Source: Ceratobasidium sp. AG-K (lineage: Eukaryota > Basidiomycota > Agaricomycetes > Cantharellales > Ceratobasidiaceae). From it: a stretch of DNA of 64,000 bases. Positions 1 to 11,906 of this stretch are shown in pieces (position 1 is the stretch's first letter; each line of letters begins with the position of its first letter). The stretch covers positions 2,232,001 through 2,296,000 of the forward strand of contig JAWNGF010000007.1 in assembly GCA_037039685.1 (NCBI GenBank). Direction: 5' to 3'. The translations under genes were made by a program, and so were the position numbers. The notes beneath the pieces were generated by a model that saw nothing but the letters and a program-made list of their open reading frames with translations, did no database searches and had not been told where the DNA came from.

Positions 1-1626
1 ATGGCGAGCAGGGATAGTACCTGACAGCCTCTGTCATGAGAAGTTGAGAACACAGTCTCGAAGATCCTACCAATGATATCCATGTCGTCATCTGTACGTC
101 GTGTTTGTTGCGAAGCCGGGGATAGAACTATCAACTCAAGCAAGGACATGTCTCTGGAGTAGTTCCGGAGCACTATAACATAAGTCACGTGGTTAGGCAT
201 CACCCCCCAGTAAGGAATCAGGCCCCCGCCCGTGCCGTACAGTGGGTGTGTTGGGCTGATAGTTTGTGGGATAATAGAGGGCATATGGGTAGGTATATAT
301 GTAGGCTTGTAGGCCAGGAGCGTGGCCCACAGAATCATAGTGAGCAAAACAAAGGACAGTCAAGCATAAAATCATCCAAAAATGGTCGTAAAATTGGCGG
401 GTGATAAGAACAGTGACACCGTTGGGCACAATAATTTGTAATAAAGGACCTAAGGCGTGTTAAATTATTATGAGAAAGATTTTAGCGGCATTGTATAGGA
501 GGAAGGTGATTGGGAGCCCGGGATCTCTAGTACGACTGAGCGCGAACTCAACAAGAACTTCTTCTGCCTTTGTCAGCAGTTATTGATGCTCGAGTGGGGT
601 ACTCAGGCGCTGTATACCCTTTACCCGGGCTGGTCGTGACTTGAGGCTGACATTGAAGAGCTTTGAGGCGCGTCACTGCGAACGGGAGCCGGGATCCCCT
701 CGAATCCAAGCAATTGCACAGGTCACGCTCTTCACAATACCATAAATTTATATGCGCAGTCGACTTTAAGCGCCCAGAGTAAGAGCCCAAAGCACCAAGA
801 ACCGTCAAACCTTACCGGATACATCAGAAGGGCTGTTACGATAGGTATCACGCTCGGGCGGGTGTATCGGGTCTGCTCGTGCTACGTATCCTCCGAGCTG
901 TGTGGGGTACCGAGCTTGGAATAGAACAGTAGAAACGGCCGCGATAGGATTCGTCAAAGGCCGATTGATTTGATTTTAAAACGGGCCGAATAAGTAATGG
1001 ATTTGGGGAAAGCTCTAGTCAAGAGTTGTCGCGGCGGTTTTTCGGTAGTTAAGTCAGCGCACTGATTGTGGATATAGAATGAAGACCAGTACGCATCGTG
1101 ACACCGGATGCTATCTGACAGTCTTAGTTGTGGGTAATCGAAAACAAGACCTTGAAGATCCCGCCAATGATATTCACGCCATAACCTGTATGCCGTGTTT
1201 GTCGCGAAGCCGAGGCGAAATCCATCAGCTCAAGCAACCAATAGGAACATCACGTATTACAGTGCAGGAAATGCCACAAGCTGTCCACCTCAGGCATCGA
1301 TTCAAGCTCTCAGCAGACGTGGGTTGGACGAGCCTGGGAGCACACGGTCGTCCGACGCGTCCGACGTGCACAATGCGGAATTCCGGGGGAAACAGCGGGA
1401 TCCGGCTCCGGATGTACCCGAAACCCGATTACACAAGCAGGTCTGCAGGCCAGAAACCGATTACCTCAGCTGGTCTGCAGGCCAAAACCCCTGAATTGAT
1501 CCGCGGACGGCGCAATTTTCGAGGGAAACATCGACGCTGTGATTGGCGGGTCTCACGGGGGAATGCGGGCGCAAGCGTAGATAAAGCCGGGAGCAAAGCG
1601 GAGAGTTGTCTGTACTGACGACCGCA
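1..1626. other. intergenic, upstream of aconitase
   Basis: No convincing gene is visible. The stretch holds two copies of a degenerate direct repeat (about 58-143 and 1153-1239). A short motif, GTCTGCAGGCCA, occurs twice near 1440 and 1480. Open frames here are short and lack splice or domain support. The last few hundred bases should contain the aconitase promoter, but I recognise no specific element. Confidence 0.5.
58..143 (+). repeat. degenerate direct repeat, copy 1 (copy 2 at about 1153-1239)
   Basis: Both copies share blocks such as GAAGATCC, CCAATGATAT, GTGTTTGT and GCGAAGCCG in the same order and spacing, and end near CTCAAGCAA. Many substitutions separate them, so the duplication is old. 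Origin unknown; it may be a decayed gene or transposon piece. Confidence 0.5.
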
Positions 1627-4478
1627 ATGTTTACGCTGAGGACCAAGGCTCGGATGTTCGCGCGTGGCTTGGCCACTGCTGCGCCCCGGATTGGCGACAA
1701 GAAGGTGCCGATGTCGCCGCTCGAGTCGGGCAACTTTATCAACTATCAGCGCATTGAGGATAACCTTGCGGTCGTACGCCAGAGGTATGTCGCGCATATA
1801 CCCAGGAGCTTGAGCTAAGCAACGCATAGGCTGAACCGCCCCTTGACGCTGTCCGAGAAGATCTTGTATGGACATCTCGACGATCCTGCGAACCAGGACA
1901 TTACGCGTGGAGTGAGCTACCTCAAGCTGCGCCCTGACCGAGTTGCGTGCCAGGATGCGACGGCCCAGATGGCGCTGCTCCAATTCATGTCTGCGGGAAT
2001 GCCCACCACCGCCGTCCCCACCACCGTCCACTGCGATCACCTTATCGAGGCCCAGGTCGGTGGAGCCAAGGATCTTGCCCGGGCGATTGACATCAACCGA
2101 GAGGTCTATGACTTCCTTGCGACTGCTACCGCCAAGGTATGTTGTATTCATTGCACACGACCATAACTCACACTTGTGCAGTACGGCATTGGGTTCTGGA
2201 AGCCGGGCTCTGGTATCATTCACCAGATCATCCTCGAAAACTATGCGTTCCCCGGAGGTCTCATGATCGGAACCGACTCGCACACTCCCAACGCTGGTGG
2301 TCTCGGCATGATCGCCTGTGGTGTTGGAGGTGCCGATGCCGTCGATGTCATGGCTGACATTCCCTGGGAGCTCAAGTGCCCCAAGGTCATTGGTGTCAAC
2401 CTCACAGGCAAGATTGGCGGATGGACCACTCCCAAGGGTACGTCAATCGAGCTTATCTCGAACTCTACTTATCTTGCCCCACAGACGTCATCCTAAAGGT
2501 TGCCGGCATTCTCACCGTCAAGGGCGGAACCGGTGCGATTGTAGAGTACACTGGACCTGGTGTCGAGTCGCTCTCGTGCACGGGTATGGCCACCATCTGC
2601 AACATGGGTGCCGAAATCGGTGCGACCACCTCGCTCTTCCCCTACAACGAGCGCATGGGCGACTATCTCCGTGCGACCAAGCGTGGTGACATTGCCGATT
2701 ATGCCAAATCATTCCAGCACAATCTCTCCCCCGACAAGGGCGCCGAGTACGACAATATGATTGAGATTAACCTGTCCGAGCTCGAGCCCCACATCAACGG
2801 TCCGTTTACCCCCGACTTGGCCACCCCGATCTCGCAATTCGCCGCTGCGGTCAAGAAGAACAACTGGCCCCAGGAACTCCGCGTCGCTCTCATCGGCTCG
2901 TGCACCAACTCGTCGTACGAGGACATGAGCCGCTCGGCCGCGATCGCCAACGAGGCTTCTTCCCACGGTCTCTCGACCAAGAGCAAATTCACCATTACCC
3001 CTGGCTCTGAACAAGTCCGCGCCACGATTGCGCGCGACGGCCAGATCGACGCCTTTGAAAAGGTTGGCGGTCTGGTCCTTGCCAATGCGTGTGGGCCATG
3101 CATCGGACAATGGGATCGCCAGGACGTCAAGAAGGGCGAAGTCAACTCGAGTACGTCATTTACTAAAAATAACCTGCTTGGTCTGACTGCTTCTAGTCAT
3201 CACGTCATACAACCGCAACTTTACCGGCCGCAACGATGCCAACCCTGCCACGCACGCTTTCGTCGCGTCGCCTGATATCGTCACTGCCATGGCCTTTGCG
3301 GGCGACCTTACCTTCAACCCTCTGACCGACTCGCTCAAGGGATCCGACGGCAAGGAGTTCAAGTTTTCTGACCCGAGTGGAAACGAGCTCCCGCCTCGTG
3401 GCTATGACCCGGGCGAGGATACGTTCCAAGCCCCACCTGCGGATCGGGCTAGGTGAGTGTCTTGAGTTCTTGGGTTTGGGGTGGGATTTGGGCGATCGAC
3501 GGTCGATCGTGGATCGCCGATGGCGCGTCATTTGTCGATCTCGTTACGACAAATGGGCCTGGCGATCCTTTCCTACAAATCATCGTCGATCCTCCCTAAA
3601 AGCGGCCACGGGACTATTGGTTCCTCGCCGTTGATCCCATCCCTGACATGGGTCGGCCAATACAAATTCGATTGCTGACAATGCTCTAGCGTCAATGTCG
3701 CCGTCGACCCCAAGAGCGACCGTCTGCAGCTCTTGCAGCCCTTCAAGCCTTGGGACGGCAAGACCCCCAAGGACTTGCCTGTCCTCATCAAGGTCCAGGG
3801 CAAGTGCACGACTGATCACATTTCCGCTGGTGGCCCGTGGCTCAAGTACCGTGGACACTTGCAAAACATCTCTCGTGAGTCGTTTTTCGGGGGAAGGAAT
3901 CAGGACTGATGTGGTGGTAGAAAACTGCCTGATTGGTGCGATCAACTCTGCCAATGGCGAGGCGAACAAGATCCAGAACTTGGATACTGGCAAGTGGGGT
4001 GGTGTTCCTCAGGTCGCTGCCGAGTACCGCGACAAGGGTGTCAAGTGGGTTGTCATTGGTACGTTCCTCCCTATGCTGCGTCAAATATATTCTGACCGAA
4101 TTGGTTGCAGGTGACCACAACTACGGTGAGGGTTCCTCGCGTGAACACGCCGCTCTCGAGCCCCGCTACCTCGGCGGCCTTGCCATCATCGTCCGCTCCT
4201 TTGCCCGCATCCACGAGACCAACTTGAAGAAGCAGGGCATGCTCGCCTTGACCTTTGTCGACCCCGCCGACTATGACAAGGTCCAGCCCACGGACCGCGT
4301 CGACATCAACGGTCTCGAGAGCTTTGCCCCTGGCAAGAACTTGACTCTTGTTGCTCACCACGAGGACGGCAGCACCGACGAGATTCCTCTTGCGCACAGC
4401 TTCAACGAGGGTCAGATTGAGTGGTTCAAGGCCGGAAGTGCGCTCAACTTGATGGCGAAAAAGGCCAAGGGCAATTAA
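1627..4478 (+). CDS. ACO1: mitochondrial aconitate hydratase (aconitase)
   Basis: Interconverts citrate and isocitrate in the mitochondrial TCA cycle through a [4Fe-4S] cluster. Eight exons join in frame: 1627-1784, 1830-2136, 2182-2437, 2485-3150, 3197-3452, 3690-3874, 3921-4058, 4111-4478, giving 777 residues, the usual family length. The start at 1627 gives an Arg/Ala-rich N-terminus ([20 protein letters not shown]) fitting a mitochondrial presequence. Cluster-ligand motifs are visible: a Cys in [11 protein letters not shown] and two in [12 protein letters not shown]; the substrate-binding [14 protein letters not shown] is near the C-terminus. All introns are GT-AG. Six are 45-52 nt; the fifth (3453-3689) is 237 nt and much longer than the rest. 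It converges on the guanine deaminase gene with 184 bp between stops. Identification is secure. Confidence 0.97.
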
Positions 4479-4662
4479 GCCGGCCGTGTAGTGTCCTGTA
4501 GCTTTGTATTCTTTTTGCATTTGTAGGCATACCTTTTCTTTTTCCCTTGGATAGTGATAATTGCATACTTTTTTCAACTGAATCTGGTGGATTATTTGAG
4601 TTTTACATGAAGAGCGCAGACAAGACCGGAGCAGGCTTGGCAAGAAAAAAGTCCGCGATAAG
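4479..4662. other. convergent intergenic gap
   Basis: This 184-bp gap separates the stop codons of aconitase (+) and guanine deaminase (-). It is T-rich and must hold both 3' ends, so the two transcripts may overlap. No classical poly(A) signal stands out. Confidence 0.4.
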
Positions 4663-6406
4663 TTATGAAGACTTGTCCGCTCCGCCCACGAGTCGGCCCC
4701 GAACCCACACCTTGCGCACGTTGCGGTCGTCGCCGCAGAAAAAGAACTTTTCGAGCAATTTGTCGAGCGAGTCGCGTGGCATGTCGACATGGCTGCCGTT
4801 CGTCTTTCCCGCATGCTCCGTGCCCAAGTTGGCCCATACGTTGGCGTTGCCCGCTTCAGATCGAACGCTTACCAATACCGCGTCGAATTCTTTTCCTACT
4901 TCCAGCGACCCGACCTTGGATTCGAGGTTGCACAACTGGGCTCCACCAAGTGTGGAGAGGTGCAGGAGCGTGGAGAGGGGTAGGTTCGAGTTGGCGAGCG
5001 GAGTCGAACCCGAGGCTGGAGTTTCCGGGTGCTTCGGTTGAGCGGGGAGCGTACCCGAGGCGCTCATGGCAATAACCTTGGATGCGATGCCTGCGTCTCG
5101 GACAGCGGTTAGGATCGAAGGGGAGAAGCCGCCGGAACAGTCTGTTCCTAGTCCAACCTAGGCAATACCCCACATTAATATAAGGATCAGAATCGGGCTG
5201 ACTCTACACACCTTGATTCCCCGGTCGAGCATCTCACCGACTCTAGCCACCCCACTGTTCAAATAAAAGTTGCTCGTCGGGCAATGGCTCACGCCCGCTC
5301 CCGTCTCGCGGATCATTTCCATCTCGTCGTGGGTCAAGTGTACCGCGTGCGCCAAAATCGTCCGGTCGGTCAAGAGGTCGAATTCCTTGTACACCCCCGC
5401 ATACGACTTGGCATTCGGGAACAAATGAAGCGTAAAATCGATCTCCTTGGGGTTCTCGGAAATGTGCGTTTGTATCGCGAGTGTGGGGTCGGACTTTGCG
5501 AGGTCACCGAGCGAGCGCAGGAGCTCGGAAGTGCAGGAAATAGCAAACCGGGGCGTGAGGATCGGGTAGACGAGCGGATGGTCGTGGTTATGCTGGTGCG
5601 GCAGGGAGCGAATGTACGAGATGAGCGACTTGGTGTCGGTTACCGACTGCTCGGCCGAGGGTTCTTGGTACGGCTCCGAGTTGCGGTCCATGTTACATTT
5701 CTAGGACACGTTAGTTTTGGTAGACGTACTCGAATGCGAACGTACCCCGACAAAGGCGCGTTGACCCCGTTCGTGGATGATCTTGGCGAGGACTTGAGTC
5801 GCTTCGAGGTGGAGCGTACCATAGTAGCAACACGTCGTCGTCTGCAAAATATGAGTGTATGTATGAACCAAGTAGAAGCAACGTACACCAGAGTTGAGGA
5901 CGCGGTCTACCACCGAGCTATATACGCGCTTGGCAAAGTCGAGGTCGGCAAAACGCGACTCGGTCGGAAATGTGACGTTATTGAGCCAGTCGAGAAGTTC
6001 GTACTGTCCTCCACTGGGAATCGATGAATACCTAGGCCACACACGACTTATTGTGGACTTACATTCCAATATTTGGGAACTGGGGCGCGTGCTGAGGAAA
6101 AAATGAGTATTTAAGCGCAAATACACGTGCCACGCGACGTACTGTATGCGTATCAACAAACCCGGGCATAAGCCATTCACCGTATTTGAGTTCATGAATG
6201 TCAACCGAATCGTCCAGCACGAGTCCCTGCTCGAGCGCTACGCGTTGAATTTCCGAAGGATCCACGTCGGAGACTATCCATTCAATGATGCCCTCTGGAG
6301 AGACGGCCAAGAGTGTGCGAGGGAGAAAATCAGCCTTGTGCACAGAGACAGGCGTAATAACGGAGCCATGAAATAGTCGGCGTCGTTGGGTTGAAGTCGC
6401 AGTCAT
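4663..6406 (-). CDS. GUD1: guanine deaminase (amidohydrolase family)
   Basis: Deaminates guanine to xanthine in purine salvage/catabolism; a cytosolic zinc metalloenzyme. Six exons on the minus strand, 6406-6143, 6091-6063, 6013-5887, 5841-5746, 5700-5212 and 5157-4663, join in frame to 499 residues. Family landmarks appear in order: MPGFVDTHT followed across intron 1 by HAPQFPNIG (metal-binding HxH region), QTHISENPKEI, a His in HAVHLTHDEM, SHCPTSNFYLNSG and the catalytic Asp in GLGTDCSGGFSPS. Introns are 45-54 nt GT-AG. One coding exon is only 29 nt. No anomalies seen. The gene converges with aconitase. Confidence 0.95.
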
Positions 6407-7519
6407 GGTGGTAGTAGGTGTGAGAAATTAGAAGTTTGAATAACAGATAGCTGAGCTGGCACTGGCAGGGATGAGCACGCCCCCAGGGTTATATCGAAAG
6501 AGGTTGATAAGATGTCAAACAGTGTTCGGCCACGATAGTGACACACAGCTGACCGACGTAATTGGAGCTATCCCCCACCTGTATAATGTATCACCGTCCC
6601 CGCCCGGCCCCGGACCCCGCCCATCGCGACCGACGCAGGCTCATCATCCAATGACCATTGTTCGATTGTATGTGTGATTGTTTGAACGAAATGTTTTAGA
6701 TCCGAGCAATAAGCTCTTCGTCGCGTTATCGAGGCTGGGTTCACAATTTCCGAAGATAACAAGCGCGCTTGGTTCTATCCGATTTGTCATGACCGGCAGA
6801 AGGCGAGTCGCCGTCGATCAAAGGTATACTATATATGGATAAATAACGCTTCAAACTTATTAAACCATCGCCCACCCAGAAAATAAAGCGAAATAACGAT
6901 CCGCGAGCGCGAAAGAAGGATTATAAGGACACTCTGAATAATCTCTACCAACTATCAATCACGGTGCTCGAAGGCGACTTTAGTCTTTACATAGTTACTC
7001 GACATCATCCTGTTGTGTATGTTGAAGACGTCGACTGGATTTCAAGCCAAGTGCTCGCTTGGGTGTCGACCCTATAGCCGATGAGCTCGAGAATACATAA
7101 GACAAGTATCCAAGAAATATGTTCAAACTGGGTCCGGGCGCTGGAGCAAGAAGTGGGTGGTCGTTGACGAATGAGAGCCAATTTACCGCACGGGATTTTC
7201 GGACTCATTTATTTGCGTCCAAGTTAGTGATGAGGACAGGGTGCGCAGGTGGCGGGAATGGGTACCCAGGCTCCCAATCGGAAAACGAGGTGCAGTTTGA
7301 CTACATGGCCGAATGCTTTATCCGCGAAGAAGTTGTTGTATCAAAAGACCAATGGCTCCAACGGTGATGCCAATAGGATCAAACTTTCGGCTTCTCAACT
7401 ACGAGTCGTCCGCCCAGCCCCGACGTCACAAACCACACCCTGGCTCCATTTTTAATCCGCTCGAATCGGGCAGGCAGACTTAGTCTAGAATCTAGTGCAT
7501 GCATTTATGTGCGTCTACA
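6407..7519. other. intergenic stretch, no gene recognised
   Basis: It holds the guanine deaminase promoter on the left and the 3' end of MCD4 on the right. Several short open frames occur (for example 7119-7367 +), but none joins to a recognisable protein. A small unrecognised gene cannot be excluded. Confidence 0.4.
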
Positions 7520-10500
7520 CTAATCAAGTTTTCTGCCATCTAGGCTATCTGGCAAATCCTCTCCGAATGCTGTCCCGCGCATGAGCCAATCTCCCGCAGC
7601 GCATATACCTGCACTCCACACTAATAACAAGGAGGCAATGGCGTAAAACGTAATGCTCTGGCCAATCTCAAGCCAGGAACCAGTGTCGCGCACGAGGAAG
7701 AAGAAGGTAAGAGTCATGACTGTGGTTCTCGCCTTAGCAAGCTTTCAATAATAGAGACAACACAACAACTTACCGTCTGTAAGACCCAAGCCGACTTTGA
7801 ACAAAGCAAAGGGTGGAAGGGCAACTCGCCTATTCAGAGTAGCGAACACGGTCGAAAGTACCACGTATGGAGCAACGATTTTGAAGATAAGGAGGGACGC
7901 CATAAAGAAGGGGTTGAAAACTGGGATTAAACGATACACGGGCTCGAGGTAGAAGGACCTGGAGTAATTTAGTTGGATTGATCGGGTAACGAATTCAAAC
8001 GAACTCACGAAACAGACGCGACACTGAAAAAGGTGCACTGTCAGTAAAACCTCTATCTCAAATTGGCCAGAACGACCTACTTCGCAGCCCCGAAGAACGC
8101 TACTTGAACAAAAAACAGAAAGAACAGCGCACGTCTTACGTCCGCTCCGGTCAGCCCACGCGAAGAGGCGGGGGCCACGTCTAGTTTAGGTTTCGGGATG
8201 GGATCAGTCTCACCCAGAGCTTTGCTCAAGGCTTCAGCTCTCCAACCAATGTTCCTTTTCACGGGTTTTGGGACGGGCTTCACTCGAGCGTTTAGCCGAT
8301 GGAGCCTAGCTTCGACTTCCACCCACAAGTAAAGCGTTAAACTAAAGGAGGCATAGAACAGGCCCTCGGTACTGATAGACAGCAAGACGAAGAGCGGACC
8401 AAACGCCAAGAAATATTGCTGGAGTTTTGACACGGGCGTCGTGGAGCTAGAACGCATTAACATTGGGATCGCGACACCCGATGCTACGCAGAACTTTAGT
8501 CGCAGAACAGTGAATGAAGGGGAACACATACCAAGGATGACCCATCCAGCGATCTGATTTGGTAGTGGCAGCCCCTGTTTACTTCGTAGACTCCGAATAG
8601 AGCTAATCGCAGTCGCTAGCGCCGCCAAAATAGCGACCACCTTTACGGGCAGGCTTTTTAGCTCTTATCCAAATTCAAATCTAGGTGACTGACCTGTGCC
8701 TTCGTCGAGCTGCGCAACCATCGAGACCGCGGTGAGGGCTGATCAGGATTCTCACTAACGGCTACCAAGTCAGCCGCGAATCCGAGGACTACGATCGCCA
8801 CCGCTCCTAGCGTACTACACATTTGTTAGCCCAACAAAATGACTCAATGTAATCAACCTACATGAGGAAAATACTCTCCGTCTTTTCGACGCTCAATACT
8901 GTGAATACCCCGGTTCCGAGACAGCTCAGCGTCCAACCCAGGCTAAGTGACCTGTTTTGCAAAAAGAAGCCTTTGGGCCATGCAAAGAGAGGCCAGGCAA
9001 CGCCAATTACGATGAACAAAACAGTCCAAAGCTCGCGGTGAGTATATGCGAGCTTCAACGACCAAACCAGTGAGTACACGCCTTGCAGGAGAGTAGCAAG
9101 GACTTACCGTCATGCATTCAAGAACCAATGCACATCCCACGCCCCATGCAAGTACCTCTTCGGGCGTTGGGAATGTACCCCAATCCATTTTGCGTGACAG
9201 GATCTCAAATAGCGCGTTTCCTTCCTTAAGGATGCTCCTAAAGAAATAGAGAGGGAAAGCGACATAGAGATAATAGGTCCACGGAGAGCGTTGATACGCG
9301 AATATCCCGGCGGTCAATAGTGACAGTGTGCCAATGAGGACATCGAGAGCCGAGACACCAGGGCTAGAATTGATAGCGGAATCCGGGTAATGAGGAACGA
9401 CATGGGTGTGTAATACGTGCAGAGCTGAAAAAAGCATCCACCCAATGTATCCCATAGTAACAATAAACCGGAGCACGTATCGGTCATATCTAATTTGAAG
9501 GAAACATGAAAAATGAATACGACGCTGCTATCTTCTTAGGATGCTTACCGTTGTAGATACCCCAGCCCCTCTATGGCGATGCCAATCAAGGATTGGGATT
9601 TTTGGCGGACACTTTGCCAATCTTTAGCTGCCAACAAGCGCTCGATCTCGCGAAGCTGGAGCGCGCCAGGTGGCAACGCTCCTCCAGCTCCTGGTTCAAG
9701 CGGCGGGAACGATTTGTATCGGAGATGGTGCGCGGCTTTATGGTCTATTTCCAAGGTATATAGTCGAGTGGTCATGGCCGAAGGTCATTACACGGTACTT
9801 ACAGTGTTTCATGCGATATTGTTCCAAGATAGCCTGTAATTCATCGACTGAGTGAGTTTGCGCGATATTGGGCGAAAGCTCAAAGCTTACCCTAGCGTTG
9901 ACAACTGCAATGCGGGCCATCTGCTCGGCGCCCCGCTCCCCGTCCTCCTTGATATGCCCCGGTCCCTCTACCAAGCCCGGCACAACTCCAACACTACCCA
10001 GTGACCTTCAACAAAAGAAGGCGAAAAAGCACCACCAAAACACACCTATTTACGGGCCATTCAACACCTAACAAAGCCGACATGAGGGCTGCGACATCCG
10101 CTTGCTGAACATCCGCACGAGCGAGATTTGTCAGCGGAACACCCCAGGCGGGTTTCGAATAGGCATCGTGGGTCGAGTTTGATTTCGGATCGGGAAGGGG
10201 GCCACGGATTCCTGACCCCCACGCAATGAGAGGTGTACGGGTATTGTCCGGGTCTGCACGAGTGAGTGCAACGTCAGAGGAAATAGAAACATGCTGCGTA
10301 CCTCCATCTCCGTGGTTTCCAATAACGCTCATCCCGTGGTCGGCGGTGAATACGAAAGCCGTGCCGGAGTCTCCTTGGGGAGTATCATCTCGTTTGTAAA
10401 ACTCAAGCATCAACCTTTCTACTTCCTGGACGATTTTATCTACATGGATGATGTTTTCCATGTATTCCTGTAGTTGAGTTGATGAGAGAAACACCAACTA

Positions 10501-11607
10501 ACGCTTACAATGTACGTACCTTGGAAAACGGCCGGTAGCTGTGACCCGTGGTATCTAGTCCTAGCAGGTGTAAAAAGATAACGACGCCCTCTTGGCGCAA
10601 GCCTCGGTCTAGGGCTGAACCCGGGTGGTGAGTGGCATTTTGTAGCGTCTCCTGTAGACGAGAAAGGACCCATGTATCAAGTTCTTTGGCATCTGCAAAT
10701 GAAGCGTCAGATACGACCAGATTAGAAGCTCCATGTCGAAGCAGGTAGCATTGCAAGGTAGGGAGCATGATACGTATGGAATGTGTGTTCTAGGGAACCT
10801 GGTGCCGAAGTTCACGCACCTTTTGTAAAATCCTCCTCGCTTTCATCGTAACACCAACTAGAAACCTTGTCTTCGGGATGTACACCTCGAGCAAACATTG
10901 GAACAATATCTGGGGAACCATACGCGAAAGTATGACTGGACTTGTTGAACACAGAATCAAAGTCGACCTAAGAGACAAGCGCAACTTAGAAAGCAATGGT
11001 CAACCACCTTGAGTAGAACATACCGGATTCGTCTTCCAACCTTTTCAATAAATTAAGCATACGACGAAGTTCAGATTCGGCTTGCACCCACCTTTAGTAA
11101 CCGCCGAAACATCCTCGTACATTCCACCAATGAGCGCCACGTCTGTTTTACCAATTGCCACGCCATCAGTGCATGACTCAATTGGACCAAAGCAAAAGGG
11201 GACTCACGACCAGGCCTACTCTCCGTGGGTACTCTTGTGTGGCTGACACCAAACGCCCCGCGTTCTGAGGCTACCGAACGCAGGAAAGGCGCTACGCTAG
11301 CCGGTGAACCCGGAATATTTGGAAACGGGTTTTGGTTGAATAAGAGATCCGCACGAAGGCCATCGCCTGAGGAGATTCTTGAAATCAGATACATTGCCAG
11401 TCAGTTCGAATGGTCCTACACACCTACGATTAAAACGACCCGTTTTGCAGGAGCCTTTTTCGGTGCGTTGTGTGGCCAGACTATGCGGTGTTGGCGCATG
11501 CCATGGACGACAGGCGAAGTAAAGTAGCAATCGAAAACGGTGTATATATAGGCTACATGAAAAATAAGGCCGATTATGAGAACCTGAGAGGTGGTGTGGG
11601 TTCGCAT
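7520..11607 (-). CDS. MCD4: GPI ethanolamine phosphate transferase 1 (MCD4/PIG-N)
   Basis: Adds ethanolamine phosphate to the first mannose of GPI-anchor precursors in the ER membrane. Start at 11607: an N-terminal hydrophobic anchor (VLIIGLIFHVAYIYTVF) is followed by HGMRQHR. Alkaline-phosphatase-fold motifs then appear across short introns: VVLIVGDGLRADLLF (metal Asp), TESRPGHVALIGGMYEDVS, GLDTTGHSYRPFSK, FVFTADHGMSVIGNHGDG and NTRTPLIAWGSGI. The C-terminal half is a series of hydrophobic segments (about 9.5 kb down to 7.5 kb), as expected for the multi-spanning PigN domain, ending at the stop at 7520. I count a dozen or more exons but did not resolve every junction, so internal boundaries are provisional. 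It is divergent from the molybdopterin synthase gene, 299 bp away. Confidence 0.92.
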
Positions 11608-11906
11608 GTCGCGGCCGTAACGAGACCTGGACGGACGCGATCAAAGCGTTACCAGCGCCTCGATCATATTTCAAATTCTGATTGCACTTTGTTCCCGTCC
11701 ACCGTTAGCAGGGTGATTTACAGTGAGCACAGCGAGACATACAATACGACTCGTAACTTGGACTAGGACTCAACTACATATTAAACGTATATACCCCATT
11801 AATCGTCTGATATCCTCAACACGCCTAGACCAATCTACGCACTTACAATCTACGGACTCGAAATCCCGTTCATCATAACCTACCAGTCAAACAAGATACG
11901 ACCGAT
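11608..11906. promoter_or_regulatory. shared divergent promoter region, MCD4 / molybdopterin synthase
   Basis: The start codons of MCD4 (-) and the MoaE homologue (+) are 299 bp apart and point away from each other, so both promoters must lie here. No specific factor site was recognised. Confidence 0.5.

Noticed and set aside
1079..1618. 179-codon open frame upstream of aconitase
   Set aside because: No family match, Arg/Ser-rich composition, and part of it is a degenerate repeat.
1429..2283. 284-codon open frame antisense to aconitase
   Set aside because: It is a shadow of GC-rich aconitase exons; no protein family fits.
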